This document shows, piece by piece, positions 1 to 12,761 of a stretch of DNA of 64,000 nucleotides. A program made the translations under genes and the position numbers. The stretch spans positions 788,386 to 852,385 of the forward strand of contig NW_022985440.1 of assembly GCF_010093595.1 (NCBI RefSeq). The letters run 5' to 3'. The DNA comes from Mytilinidion resinicola (lineage: Eukaryota > Ascomycota > Dothideomycetes > Mytilinidiales > Mytilinidiaceae). Below the pieces are notes generated by a model. The model saw only the letters and a program-made list of their open reading frames with translations, searched no databases and was not told where the DNA came from. The stretch's first letter is position 1; each line of letters opens with the position of its first letter.

Positions 1-2175
1 TTTACCATCGAAAGCAGCGCCAGAAGTTCTGGCTCTGCAAGTACTGCCACATACACAGAATACCTAGCGGCGAGTTCAACGTTGAGAAGGCTACTTTGTC
101 AGCTATGGCTCACCTAGGGCGGCAACAGCGTGGCCACAGGGTTGATAAAGATGGCCAGATCAACTTCTCTACTCCAAACCAGACGTCAGTGTTGGCGACA
201 ATGCAGTTCCAGGGCATTAATGTTCCACAGGACGTGGCCAACAAGCTGGCGGACAGCTTCAATCGGGCGAAGTTTCTACGCGCTGTTTAACACTGGGTTG
301 CTGATGATAATCAGGCTTTACGCGTTATTGAGAAGCCTGCCTTCCGCAGCATAATTGCTGCTGCTAGACCTATTGCTAAATTAAGCCTATGGAAGACCTA
401 TTATACACTCCGAGAATCTATTATAGCTAAGTATAATTCCTATATACCCGCTGTAATTAAACACCTCCAGCAGGCAACTAGCCTTATCTATATATTATTT
501 AATAATTAGACTTTAGTTAGCAATAAGTATGCGCTTACTAGAATATATATATATTATCTAAATAAGAATAGCCGGCTAGAGGACTACTTATTAGGCCTGC
601 CTGTTCTTCTAGGCCAGCACTTAGGCAAGAATATTACAGAGATAGTTAGCTTAATATTATAATTATTTAAAATTAATACTAAGCGCCTTAGCTACTTTAT
701 ACTTAATAATACTATAAACAATAATACTGCTTTAATAGCAATAGCTAATAAGTTTAAGTTTAGCATCTCCTAGTATTAGTTATACTGTACCTGCTATATT
801 CTTAACTTAGCTGCCTAAGCAATTATATAGGGTAAAAATAAAAAGGTATTTAAAAGTATAGATATAAATATATAGGTAAAATTACATCTCTAATTTTATT
901 ACTATTCTATATTACGCTAACAGTAATATAGAAAAAAGAACTGCTAATAGTAGAGTAGAGGAAAGCCGGGCCTATTAGGGTGCTATTTAATATTATATTA
1001 TCTATTAGCGCCTCTTTATAAGCCCGAGAGCTATTTATTAAGCTGCAGGCAGAAAACTTAAAGCACTATAATAAATTTTATAAACTAAAGAAGCTTATTA
1101 AGCCTATTAGAACTTAGTAAAACTTTTACTATAATTGCTTTAAGCGCGCCTATAAGCTCTAAGGCCCTTTTAACGCGTATATATATATAAAGCTTAAGGA
1201 ATATAATATTAAAGTAGTATTTTAGTATAAGGATATAAAAAAGGAGAAACCGCGGTGCTTTATTAAGGAGTAAGGGCTAAATACAGGTAATTAGGTAATA
1301 ATTATAGAGTATAAGCAGCTGCTTAAGCTATTTAAAAATACAATAATATAGCTATAGGGCAGAGGTTTAGCTAGTAGCTATAGAGCTATTTAGGAAGTTC
1401 TTATTATATTTAAATAGCTACTTTTAGCTTTTAAAAAGCAGAAGAAGAGGCTTAAGGCTATTAACTATAAGAATTTAAATACACCTAAAAATTACTTAGT
1501 TATTAATATTAACGCTGCCTATAAAAAGCTTGCGGATTACTATAGGAAAATAGAAGACACCTTTATCTATTTTACAGCTATAATACTTTATCTAGCATAT
1601 AAACATGCGCTTAAGGGGCTATAGAAGGTGCTAAAGGATTATAATATAAAGCGCGATGGGCTATATCTATATAAGAACTGGCTTTTAAATAGCTATAGCT
1701 CCTTCCGGCTGCTGTGGCAGGCATATAAGGATAAGGTGGCTGCAAAGGCTGCTGGCGCAGTATCTCCTACCTTGTCTCCTAATATAAGGCCTGCAAAACG
1801 CCGTTGAACAAGCCCTATAAACGACCGAGCAGACTTCCTTAGGAACTCTATAGAGGAGGGCAAGCAGGAGATGGAGGAAACTGTTAACGACGAGTACAAG
1901 AGGTGGAAGCGCGAGCTAACTCTGAAACAGGACAACCCACTAGCGAAGGACCCTATTTAGTACTAGGTTATCACAAGAGATCGCTATTCTATTCTAGGCC
2001 AGCTAGCCCTTGATATCTACTCCATCCCAGCCTCCTCAGCTAATTGTGAGAGAATTTTCAGCGAACTTGGCGATCTCCTGGGCGTACGACGCCTTAATAT
2101 AAAGCCTGAGTTACTTAGTGCTCTGCAATCTATACGCTCCTGGCGTCGAATTGGCATCAAACCTCCTAAGTAGTA
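1..2175 (+). mobile_element. hAT-family DNA transposon remnant, RIP-damaged, 5' end outside the window
   Basis: A degenerate hAT transposase is readable at both flanks. Bases 1-290 encode a BED-finger-like start (FWLCKYCHIHR, then GHRVDKDGQINF), and 1930-2175 encode the classic hAT C-terminal dimerisation region (SIPASSANCERIFSELGDLL, then RRLNIKPELL). Between about 350 and 1690 the DNA is very AT-rich, full of TpA, poor in CpA, and carries stops in every frame, which is the signature of repeat-induced point mutation in ascomycetes. No intact transposase frame remains, so the element cannot move by itself. The left terminus lies before the window. The right terminus probably lies in the CAAT-rich tract at 2176-2360. 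The flanks are far less mutated than the centre, which is unusual for RIP. Confidence 0.85.
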
Positions 2176-2360
2176 ATCAACTTATCAATCAATCTATCAA
2201 TCAAACCAATCAATTCAACTTGGGGGTCAAAAAGTATCAATCTCATCAACTCAACTTGAGCATCTCAGAAATTAATCAAATCAAATCAAATCAATCACAG
2301 CCTGTTCAACGAAGCAATCAATCAACTTGGAGACGTCAAAGTTGATTGATTGATTGATCC
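2176..2360. repeat. CAAT/TCAA-rich subterminal tract with a 14-bp inverted repeat
   Basis: This tract is built from ATCAATCA-type units and three copies of TCAACTTG (near 2214, 2250 and 2322). It includes a perfect 14-bp inverted repeat, CAATCAATCAACTT at 2315-2328 facing its complement at 2339-2352 across a 10-nt loop. It lies between the hAT C-terminus and a broken hydrolase gene, so it is probably the subterminal region of the hAT element, where transposases bind short repeated motifs. An expanded simple repeat is the alternative. No 8-bp target duplication can be tested because the left end is missing. Confidence 0.55.
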
Positions 2361-2937
2361 CCACTCTGCTTCCTCGGTGTGGAGTGCCAAAGAAGAAGAC
2401 TCCTGTAGTTGACATAAAAATCTTCTGAATTTTTGCATCCGGATCAGTTTGAGAGCGCCGCAACACCTCTTTTACTAAGATCCCGCCGAGCGAATGGGCC
2501 ATAAAGACTAGCTCCCGGTCTGCTACCTTCCTTCTCTTTTCCTCCAATTCATATAAGAGATTTCTCGCGTGGGAGAAGATGTTGCCTTGGTGTGCCGCCT
2601 GATAGCCTTGGGTAATCTTTGTATTGTAGCCAAATGTCATGATCCTTGCCTTAGGGACGTCGTCCTTGAGCAGGTCTCTTGGCCAGAAGACATCTATTCC
2701 TTGGCCCCCTCTATCTCTTGCATCATTTTCCTGGTCAACACCCACTCCTAATGTTCCTGGCTCTAGATTTTTGCGTTTCGGGAATTTGGAAAAGATGCTG
2801 AAGGTTCGCAACTTTGTGCTTTTAGCAGCTTTTGAGGGAGATAGACCCCGACTCTGCGGACTTTGAGCTGGCTTTGACTTATACGTCCAAGTGTCTTGTG
2901 GGTGTCCTTGGAGGCCGTGGACAAAGATGATGCTAGC
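2281..2937 (-). pseudogene. Truncated alpha/beta-hydrolase (DUF676/PGAP1-like esterase domain, NLR-type N-terminus)
   Basis: The open minus-strand frame begins IIFVHGLQGHPQDTWTYKSK, the oxyanion-hole start of the serine-esterase domain found at the N-terminus of many fungal NLR and ankyrin/TPR proteins. It continues through FWPRDLLKD, ARIMTFGYNT, the nucleophile elbow MAHSLGGILVKEVL and FFGTPHRGS. The homologous sequence stops right after GTPHRGS, at about 2360, where the reading frame runs into the CAAT-rich tract next to the hAT relic and ends at 2281. No start codon lies in frame upstream: a TAA precedes the II of IIFVHG, so either an upstream exon joined by an acceptor near 2940 is missing or the 5' end is lost. 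It is most likely the stump of an NLR-like gene cut by the transposon. Confidence 0.7.
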
Positions 2938-2940
2938 TTA

Positions 2941-4578
2941 AGTCAGTTCAAACTATCACTGTTAAGTGAGGGTACTTAGTGAAATGTACTCAAGTACCGC
3001 GTCCTGAGGGTTACTTAGGATAGTGAGCCCGACGTCCGCCACGGGAGTTAGAGCTTCCACGGCAGTCGCCATTGAGCACAAGCGGCATGTGCCTTGATGC
3101 AGAAGCTGATAGCTTTAGACAAAACGGCGTTGCTGCTGAATGCCTTCCGAAATACGTCAGCCTAGTCGTTTCATCCTGCCTTGCTGCATGTGGAATTCCA
3201 CGAGAGTGGTAGGTGCTTACGTAGGAGTCGCTTTCACCTGTTTTCTGCCTCTTTTGTTAACGTAGGAGGTCTCCTTAAGATTGCGGAGTAAGTAGGAAGT
3301 ATGGAGGCTAGTCCGTGTTGCCAGCGACTTCAGCTGGAGGACGCTTTGCTTGGCGCGCCTGCATTGCTGTGCCACTTTGGCCGACGAATTAGAGTCGACC
3401 ATAAGCCGCCGCCTATCCCTCTACAATGATTGGAGGATCTTATAATGGCATTGAGGCTCGATGCACCAGTGTATCTGCTCATCTACGGCACGTTCCTGCA
3501 AGTGCAATAACCCAGCACGTTGGCTTGGAGATGGGTGAGCACGAGGGAAGCGGGCTCGCCAAGACCAGCCACGCCTCTTGGGGGTGGATAACTGGTGATC
3601 GTCCGGTGGCGGTGCAATTTCCGGTACTACATGTGGCAAGGTTTCGAGATTCGCAATGCTCCTGTAACGTTAGGTCTCCTTATAGGCAGGTGAACACATT
3701 GATCATGCTAGCAGGGAGGACGGCCGACCCACACTGACTCTGACCTTGTCAGCTCAAGCTGTGGTAGAGAAGTACCTTCTTGTACCATGGCAAATCAAGT
3801 GCTTGGGCTAATGATGCCTGACATAAGGTGGGTACCAAGGCCCCGATCAGCCACACTCAGCCACAAGCTTGGCTTACTGGATGACATAGGTAAATTACAT
3901 TGAAATGATTATATAAGACGGGCGGAGTCATTTTGTACTAGCCAGAACCGGTAAGTGCTTCGATTAGAAGTACCGACCAGGGTGGCGACCTTGCATGAAT
4001 TTGCGTGCGACAGCAGCTATAAGGCTAATGCTGATTTCTTAATATGGTAGTGAGGTTCTAAAGTTCGAATAAGGCCCTTTTATGAGCATCAGGAGTGATG
4101 GGAGCTTGATAGTGGTGCTGTGGCGACGGAACTTGGTTATGCCATGAAAGAAGGCTATCCGCAAATCAGGCACAAAGGCGACAATGTGAACGTAATTTTT
4201 CCGTGGGAGAGGTTCCAAGGGCTATAGGATGGCTACAGCACACAACTTATGTAGAATTATGGGATATATCGATGTGTGCAAAAGAGCTTAAGTTGTTTGA
4301 AGTCAATGTACCCCTCATATGTTGCGGCACGGTGGGTGTTGCGCCACCCAGGGACGGACGTTACTACTTTCATCTTCGTTTTTCAGATAGCCTTCCAAAT
4401 CAAAGCCGACACACGATGTAAGATTACTACATGCAAGATCTAGGCTGATTGTTCGAGATGCTCATAAATACGCCTGAATGCCCAAACTGAACTGGGGCCA
4501 CCCTTAAGGAGGTTCTAACGTCTTTCAAGACAAGACTCCGTTTTTGCAAATGCTCGCAAAAGAAAAGAAATTTGAAAT
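2941..4578. other. Intergenic region, no supported gene
   Basis: Several short open frames occur (the longest about 100 codons at 3426-3737), but none resembles a known family, has a plausible exon structure or is distinguishable from chance. Base composition is unremarkable and no obvious RNA gene is visible. Confidence 0.5.
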
Positions 4579-6190
4579 CTACGCAATCTCGTACTTGCGC
4601 CTGAACATGCCATCGACGTCAGTGAGGTAGTATGTACCAGGGAACAGGGTATCAGTGGCGCCCTTTGGCTTGTAGTCTTTCTGAAGGTGGGCCTTCGCGC
4701 GGAGGTTGCACATCTGTAGATGTTAGTTAGTCACGTGAGTTTTGGGAACAATAGTAAGAATTTCAAAGGAAAGGAGAGCTTACCTCATCGTACACTTCAG
4801 GAGCGACGACACGTCGTGAGTCCAGGCGGTTCTGGATGTCAAGCGCCTTTGAGATTTCCTCTGTAGATCCATTGACCTTGAATGAAAACAATGAGCTGGC
4901 AAGACCGCTGCCGTAGCTGAACATGCCAATGCGCTTGCCCTGGATGGCCTCGCTGCTAATATTGGCGATCAAGCTGCACAAGCTGCCGTAGACGCTACCA
5001 CAGTACATGTTGCCGCACTGGGTGGGGACTTGGATGCCGGGCTGGACGCGGGCGGCGAACTTCTTCTTTGCGAGACCCATGAAGACCTTCTCCACGGCCT
5101 TGTCAGTCACCGAGGCAGCGTAATCGAGAGCAGAAATCTCCTTGGGAACCTCGGCGAAGATGGGGTCGGAGGGGTTGGCGAGGTAGTCGTTGTACAATAG
5201 ACGAGCGTACGACTTGGTCACGAGCTTGCAGTTTGGCGCATGGAAGCACATGTAGTCGAAACGATCCAGAGGAGTACCGTCTGCTGTGTTACCATTCGCA
5301 TGGCCGCTGGCCTGGCCCTTGACAACTGCTTCACGGGCATTGTACGCCTTGTAGCAAGCGTCAACCGCCTCGGTGTAACAGCGGATGGAGAATTGACCAT
5401 CGACGATGGGGTACTCGCTGGTAAAATCGGGCTTGTAGAAGTCGTAGGCGTGCGTGATGTAGCTGCCACGGATGCCTGCATCCATCACAATGGGGGCGTC
5501 TGGGCCAACGAGCATGGCCACACAGCCAGCACCGCCAGTCGGGCGGGCATTGCCCTTCTTGTACAGAGCAATGTCGCCAGTAATGACAATTGCGTTCCGG
5601 CCGTCCCAAGCAGACGACTCAAGCCAGTTCACAGTGTTGAAGAGCGCGTTGGTGCCGCCGTAGCAGGCATTCACGGTATCAACACCCTCGACGTTGAAGT
5701 TTCCAGACTCCTCGAAAAGCTGCATCAACACCGACTTGACGGATTTCGACTTGTCAAGCAGCGTCTCGGTGCCGACCTCGAGGCGGCCAATGGTCTTCAG
5801 GTCGATGTTGTACTTCTTTATGAGGGAGGACAGGGCAGTGAGGGCTAGAGAGTAGATGTCTATGCGGAAGAGGCCCGTTAGCACGCATTCACCCCACTGC
5901 GGCCCTGACTCGCAGCGAACACTGGGTAGGAGCTCTCACCTTCCCGGTCGTCGCAGAAGCTCATCTTAGTCTGCCCCAGGCCAATGGTGTACTTGCCGGT
6001 GCTAACGCCATCGAACTTCTCGAGCTCGGCTTGGTCGACGCACTGCAAATAGGGTTAGAGTCGTCGTCGCCAGAGGGGCGCAGCGCTCGTACTCGCGCGC
6101 ATGGGGAGCGGCAGGGGACGGCACACGTACCTGGCTGGGGAAGTAGAGCTCGAGGGCCTTGATGCCGATGTTGGAGGGTCGCGCGGCCAT
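4579..6190 (-). CDS. ERG13: Hydroxymethylglutaryl-CoA synthase (HMG-CoA synthase)
   Basis: Condenses acetyl-CoA with acetoacetyl-CoA to HMG-CoA, the step before HMG-CoA reductase in the mevalonate/ergosterol pathway. Four exons on the minus strand: 6190-6131, 6042-5940, 5859-4784 and 4713-4579, giving 457 residues, which is normal for the family. The start [20 protein letters not shown] is the conserved N-terminus. Catalytic residues are visible: Glu in GRLEVGTET (about residue 82), the acyl-accepting Cys in NACYGGTNA (about 120) and the His in CFHAPNCKL. The substrate-binding region KIFA-like MGLAKKKFA and the [15 protein letters not shown] motif near the C-terminus are intact, and the last exon ends in RRKYEIA. 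All introns are GT-AG. No mitochondrial presequence is seen, so the protein is cytosolic. Nothing suggests loss of function. Confidence 0.97.
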
Positions 6191-9100
6191 GATTGAAGCG
6201 TGTGGAGGCAGAAATTGGGTGCGAGGCGGGTGTGGAGGAGGAGAGGCGCTGCTTCACCGCTGGTTTTGTAGGGAGAACAATAGCGTGATGGACAATGGGG
6301 TAAGTTGGGTCTGGGCGGCGGCGATCAGACAGAAATTTGGCGAGACGGGACAATAGATTGGGAGAGGACTGGGAGAGAATTGGGGGCTGGAAGGGAGGTC
6401 GCTGGGTGTGTGTGAGGCTTTCGCGGAGGCCGCAGGCTGCTCTTATAGTGTGCGAGTCGGTGGTGGGCAGCTATCTCGTGCAGACCTCAACAAATCGACA
6501 CGCCGTGGTGGGATTGACGCTCGAGCCGTACGCTCGAGCCGTGCGCTATCGTCGAAAACCCAACGCCTGCAGGGCCCCTTCAAGCCCCGTTCCCCGCAAC
6601 GGGCAAGCGCCAGGAACGATTGGTGAATGCAACCGACATCGCCCACGGCACTGCCCTGCATCATGCGCAATGGATGCGACTTGCACTGCATGTCACACTC
6701 GGTGGAGTCGCACTCGTGGCCTTTTCTCACAGGGACTCCTTCGGGAATGAGCCAAGGCTGCTGGCCGCAAGAGAAACACCAGCAACCTATCTTCTCGAGC
6801 CATGTCGTCATGCTGCACACCAATCAGGAGCTGACGGACCTGCAGTCTGCTCCATGCAGGCGGGAAGGGATCAGACGCCAGGACGTCCCGCTGGCCGTTC
6901 TCGCACCCACTCACCCCGCTTATTAAGACGCCTAGAGCCCGGCGGACTTTTGAGGCACTAGTTTGCTTCACGGCTGGTGGTATCTCTGCACTTTTCTGGT
7001 GTGAAAAGAAGCAGTCACGTTTAGTCTGTCTCTTGAGCGGGATATTCGGTGGCGGATGTAAGCCTATTCCTTGGAGTTTGATCAAGCTGAAACAGATTCT
7101 CCGCCTGCCCAAAGCTGAGGTTCTGCTTATGACATTTTTGTTGACTGTCGTCTGATATCAGGACTGCTCATTATAAGATCTCGGGCCCTCGTAGTTTCAG
7201 AACTATTCAATCAATCCTTCATCATGCACATCATCACACAATCACTGCCAGTCCTTCAATGCAGAACATTAGTGCACGTACATTTATTCACCACTACAAC
7301 AACGTTTCAGAGTATTCCCAGAGAGAGATCAGTTCATATGACGCTGTCCTTTCTGACAAACGTCTAGCTAGCACAAAACCTCGAACAATGATATGGAAAA
7401 TGATTTGGAAGCTAACTTGATATCGCCTGCAGAAGTCTACGTATTTTCTGGAACTCTAAGATTATACGAAACATGCAATACGCCTGGGGAAAGGTAGGTA
7501 TGTCTTTCGACGCATGCCACTTCCAACCAGCACAGTACTAGGACATAAGTTTGCGCACTCGCTTTCGCCACAAGCTTTAATCCCCTTTCTGAGTTCAGAA
7601 AAAAATGCTAAATCGCTCCCAACAACGGTGTTTGCGCTATCTAAACTTTTACATCCTATCTTAGTTCCGACAATGCGCCGAATCACCTCAGACAGTGACG
7701 AGCAAGTGTGCACGGGATCCTGTCCAGGCCCTATACACTGAAGACCACAAGTCGTTCGTTTGAATGAGTGTAGTTGTTCTGATTGCGACTATAAGTTCGT
7801 CCTACACCAAAAACCTCGCTCAAGAGAATGTAGCAAGTTCACCACTTGGCATCCACCTTGTGTTTGAGACGATCATTCCAGGAACTCGTTTCTGGCGTAG
7901 AAAACTTGTACCTGACCAATAATACTACATCTGCCGAGTTCATCAGGACGACTAATCTGGCATGCGGACTGCCAACCGGTCCAGTGTTGTTGAAGGACCG
8001 GCAACATATCTTGCAGTGTTCAGGGACATCCTCTATCGTCCTCGAGAAGGAAGTCGACATATGGGGATGCTGGAGACTCCAGACGATCATACTCAACGGA
8101 CGCGGCAAGTTGACGAATTCAAACCATGGAAGACACGCCTCTACTCTATTCTCTGCCGGCCCGCTTGACTCTGATGTTGTTGAATAGGGCGACAATGAAG
8201 GACTGTCCTACCTACGTCGTGGTTGGTGGAATCTCGATTCGCGAGCAGACGGCATGAACGTTCTTGTGCCGCCATACGCAAACAACATAGGACGGAAGGC
8301 TGAAGACGCATAAGAGAACCGATATACGGTATATCTGGCTATATGTGTCCATGATGAAACGGGCTTGATCAGTCCTCCATCAAAAGCATCTGGCCGAAAG
8401 AGGAGTCGGAGCAGACGAGGGAAGGCTTGTAGTGTTCCGTGGCTAAAGCCTGGCTGGGACGCAGATCTGTCAAACATTAATCATTCTCCAGAATGCTTCC
8501 GTCTGTCAGACTCGTGGACAGGGAAGGCCACCCGCAGCGGGAAGGTCAGACCCGCAATGAGTAGTGAAGGGTAGAGTGCGAGGCCTACGAAGGTCGGTGG
8601 CTGGGACTGGATGGCTGAACCCGCACAGTGTTTCATGGCGTTTCAGCGTGCCAACCACCCACCTGCGTCCCGCCAAATAGTGGCAGGCGAGGCGAGGCAG
8701 CAACCAGTCTTGCATCAAGGTTTTTTGTGGCAAGTCGGCCTGCATAATCTCAATGGCCCGCTTTGCGAACGGCGCCCTGCACTGGGCTTAGTTGTATTGG
8801 AGTCCCTGCGCAATCACCAGGGCCAAATCAAGGTTATCCGCACCTAGGCACCGGCAAATGGAACCGAGTCAGGGCGGAGAGCAGGAGAGGGCGTGGAGAC
8901 GAGAGGCCGGGAGACGGGCGAGGGTGGCATTTGACAGTTCGGGGCGACATGTGCACCGGCGCAGGACTTGCAGCAAGCAGAGGCATGAGAGAGCACTGGC
9001 TGCGAGTGCCTGATGGTGAGCACGGGCAGGTTGTGGATGAAGTGAAACGGAGCTTGCCGTATCGTTTGGAGAGCGCCAAGGCCAGCCCTCCCTCCCACGC

Positions 9101-9314
9101 CAATGTGTGAAGCGCCGCCCATAGCACCACGACAAGAACTCCCTCACCACCACCCTCGCTGACCCTCGCACCATAACGAACACCTCAATCGCTTCCGCTC
9201 GCTGAACACTTCGATCGCTTCCTTCGCTCCCCCGCCCTCGCGACCCAGCGCCCGCATTGCGCCGATTTGCCTCTAAGGGGGGAACGAGCCCGCTGAGGGC
9301 TGCCAGACGCTGCG
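6191..9314. other. Long intergenic region, no supported gene
   Basis: Holds the promoter of HMG-CoA synthase on its left and of the membrane-protein gene on its right. Open frames of 70-140 codons overlap on both strands, mostly in GC-richer parts (6400-6960 and 8800-9300), with no recognisable family and no consistent splice structure. A pair of overlapping frames at 7839-8195 on both strands was examined and could not be assigned. Confidence 0.5.
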
Positions 9315-11569
9315 ATGGCCGGCCGCGATCGAGACCAGGACGCAACGCCTCGCCAATCCATCAATCCAAACGTCTTCGACGACGAGTATGCCATCGATGC
9401 AGACGACCTCGACTTCGGGATGGGTGTCGCCGATGGCTTCAGACCGGGACACCCGTCTGGTGCGACACGAGACGACCAGGGACTGCAGAGAGCGCCGTCA
9501 CGTCAATCCAACGCAGACACAACAGAATCTGGCGTGCGCAGGATGCCATCGCGAAACAGCACCGCCAAACCACCTGCAGCTCGAGACTCCTCCGCCATCG
9601 CCAATGATGGCGCCACCCCTGCTGTCCCAGCCCGGAACGCCAACATCCACGGTCGAGCAGGCAGTTCACGCGCCAACGCCCTGATGCACCGCTCGTCTGT
9701 CAGTTCCGATTCCTCCTTCGCGACAATGGCTCGATCCGAGAGTCCCTATGGCGTAGGCCCGAGCCATCCCTATGCCATGTATCCCCAGAATACCACCGTC
9801 GCCCGCTCCTCAAGCGTGACGACATCCTCCACCATACGCCAACCGCACCGTTCCTTCTCGGCCCACCGTCCAACACATCCGTACGGCATGTACACCCAGA
9901 ACGTAGCAGAAGACCAGGACGAGGAACACATCACGCCAGCGCCAATAATACCGGTCGGGTTTCCAGGGCTAGATACAGGCTACCATAGGCAAATAGGTCC
10001 GGACGGTGAAGAGCAGGACATCATCGGTCCGGATGGACATACAGAGCAGCTTCCGCCATACACGAGATATCCAGAGGAAGGCCCCACGAAGCACTCGCTT
10101 GCCGCGGAGCCATCCCCGAGTCCAGTAGCGAATGTCCCGCCTCGCTCAGGAACATCCCAGGACGCTCTAGTGTCCCCAATCACTCCGGCAGAGCGGCAAC
10201 ACCGGGCAGAACCTTACGTTCTCCCCTTGTCAGAGTCGCCTGGCTCGTCCCAGAATGCTGAACCCGGGATCACAGAGAAGTCGTGGAAAGGCAGAACTTG
10301 GAAGGAAATCAGGAGGAGAAGAGTCCTGTGGGGCAAGATTCCGTTATGGGTACTATTACTTTTCCTGGGTCTTGTTTTAATATTTGCCGTCATTCTTGGT
10401 GCTGCAATTGGGTCTTTCCTAGCCCGAGAAAAGATGCAAGCACACCAGCCTGATCCGTAAGTCTCCTTTCGCCCTATTTCAAACCTTACTAACGTCAGCC
10501 CAGTGAAAGCGTCGTGACTGTTATCACCACCGCATCCATGTTTGATGCGTCACTCATTCCCACGCCCTCCAATCTTTCGCCTCTTCCCATGGGTACATTT
10601 TCTCTACCTATAAGCGTTCCCCAAGAGGCGAGCGGAAACTGCCTCACGGAAGCCAACCAAATCAGTGCCTGGTCATGCATCTTGTCCGGACCCGCTCTAC
10701 AACTCAGTGTGGCTCCAATTCCTGGCGAGGGCCTGCCTTACGCCGCATTACAAGCCATGGATGACGATGACGACAACATCCAATATGGTGTCCAGCCACC
10801 GTCTCTCCAAATGCAGACTCTCAGCCTCGTCACTGATCAAGACTTCCCTAAATTTGGTCCGGCTTTCCATTTCCAGGGGTTGTACAACAAGGTCGTCATC
10901 TTGAAGGATGATCAGTTTAGTGCAGAAGCAGCGTTGCGAGCGCGAGATGACGACAAACTTGACTTTCACGATCGTTTCCAGGTCCAGCCAGGAGACCGGC
11001 CGTGGGTCTGTTACTTTAATCAAACCTTCATCGAAGGGTATCTCTACGTTACGGACAATTCTACGGCCGCGAGTTTGACACAGTCACTGTCGTCTTCGGC
11101 CCGCACTACGACGCCCTCCGCACACACATCATTACCATCCACAGATGCAGAGTCAGTCACTTCAGCCTCAGTCCATCCATCTCCCACAACCACCCCCACA
11201 TCCTCATGGTCAGAGCCCTGGCCAAGCCAATTCATATCTTATGCGACGTCGATACCCATCCGGCATCGAGATGCCGAGCCCCATCTAGTCCCCTATCCTC
11301 GAGTTGTCAAGATAGAGGAGCGCCGCATTCCAGGCTCGCCTCAGCCAGTGTGCCAGAAGATGCAGCTTCTTGACAACAGGTCTCTGGTTCCAGCTGTCAA
11401 CAGCTCTGGACAATGGATACTTATCCCTCTTCAAGAAACGGACCCGACGATGCAACAATTCAGCCAAGCTGGCGCGAGTGCACCGGGCGCGAGTAGCTCG
11501 CCGTCGTCCGGCGTAAAAAAGAGGGATGACCCGTCCGGCGCGTGTCACTGCCAATGGATGTTCCAATGA
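9315..11569 (+). CDS. Single-pass membrane protein of a fungal family (probably DUF7820)
   Basis: Two exons, 9315-10456 and 10504-11569, with a 47-bp intron (donor GTAAGT, acceptor CCCAG), giving 735 residues. Residues 1 to about 335 are hydrophilic and disordered (Ser, Pro, Arg and Gln rich), starting MAGRDRDQDATPRQS and carrying an acidic stretch, FDDEYAIDADDLDFG. A basic segment KEIRRRRVLWGK precedes one strong transmembrane helix, about residues 346-369 (IPLWVLLLFLGLVLIFAVIL). The outer or lumenal part has a Cys-containing domain (GNCLTEANQISAWSCILSGP), a Tyr-Phe-rich stretch and a Ser/Thr-rich linker near residues 540-600, and ends CHCQWMFQ. The arrangement suggests a type II-like or single-pass protein at the plasma membrane or in the endomembrane system. 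The DUF7820 name is from memory of the conserved TGTFSLPISVPQEA-type region. Molecular function is unknown. Confidence 0.88.
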
Positions 11570-12761
11570 TTAACAAGCCTAGAGCTTTCTGATCCTAGAT
11601 TCTATCTGTGGATGTTGGTACGTATTACTGCGACAAGGGAACATTATTGGGCTAGCGGTTATCAGCGAATCATTATGGCGGCGTTCAATAAAGGCAAAGG
11701 CGTCTGGTGACTATCATTCATACCGAATGCTGCTGTTCTTTCCTTTCTTATGAAATCTATTGAGCATTTTGGTTGCGGATGCGGGAGCAAACGATACGGA
11801 AATCGCGGCGTTTGTGATTCTTTTTTTTGTCATTGAAGACCGTCTCCATCGGGGGAGAGATACTGGTCTCGCTGTCACTGCGACTCTTTCCATGTTTTTA
11901 CTGGAACGCTTGCTGTTGGTCGTCTTGTGTATAATGCTAGCAGCAAGGTGTCTCATTCTTCGCTTTGCTTCTGTGTATTTGTTCTGCGGCGCAAACTACG
12001 AAGCGGTCTGGTACAGCGCTGTGGGTCTCGGTTTGCTATAAGTACCTCAGGTCTTTTTCTTCGGATGCGCGGATGGATGGATGGATGGATGGATTGGGGT
12101 GGAAATGGAATCCTGGCTGCTAGCTGGATAGGAATGATATCCACTGTATGGGTAATCGCAATCAATAGACGATATTTCTAAACACTTGATGTCCGTGACG
12201 CCTTATTGCGAGCGTATGCCGTGGGCTTTGTAGTGCTGCAAGGCCCTCGTTCACCACCCAATGATTGGCTGGAGCATCCGGGCCCAACTGTTCCGGAAGC
12301 CTTATCGTACTACAGTATATCAGAACAGCTCATGTACACTTACATACCTAATCAGGATTTACTACATGCAAACAGCCTCTGCATAGGGTCGATAAGAGGA
12401 TTTAGCACTCCACTACTACGCCATGTTGGTAAATGTTACCGATAAATACCGTTCCCGGCTCGGTTGCGGAGGCCTGCCGACCACAGCACTCGGACGGTCT
12501 CTCTCCCTCGGACTATCTGCCTCCCCGCATCTGCGATTGGTAATAGATGCATGTAGATGGCGTTATAGAGGATATAAATGTCTTTGGGGCTGTCGATTGT
12601 TGTGTCAGAGCTAATATCAACCCAACAATTTTTTTTTGGTAGAGTAGATTCGTGTAACTGACACCCGTCCTAACCATCCAACTCACTTTCAACTTCTCAA
12701 CTGTATCTGTCATTCCGTCGAACTCTACCTCATATCCCTCACCCCGTCTCGACTGAACAAT
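11570..12761. other. Intergenic region with a GGAT microsatellite
   Basis: Contains the 3' region of the membrane-protein gene and the promoter of the SDR gene. A perfect (GGAT)6 microsatellite lies at 12071-12094. The pyrimidine-rich 5' leader of the next gene ends with ACTGAACAATATGG. No gene is supported here. Confidence 0.5.
12071..12094. repeat. (GGAT)6 microsatellite
   Basis: Six perfect tandem copies of GGAT in the intergenic region between the membrane-protein gene and the SDR gene. Confidence 0.9.

Noticed and set aside
7839..8195. Overlapping 113- and 118-codon frames on opposite strands
   Set aside because: Neither has recognisable motifs or splice partners.
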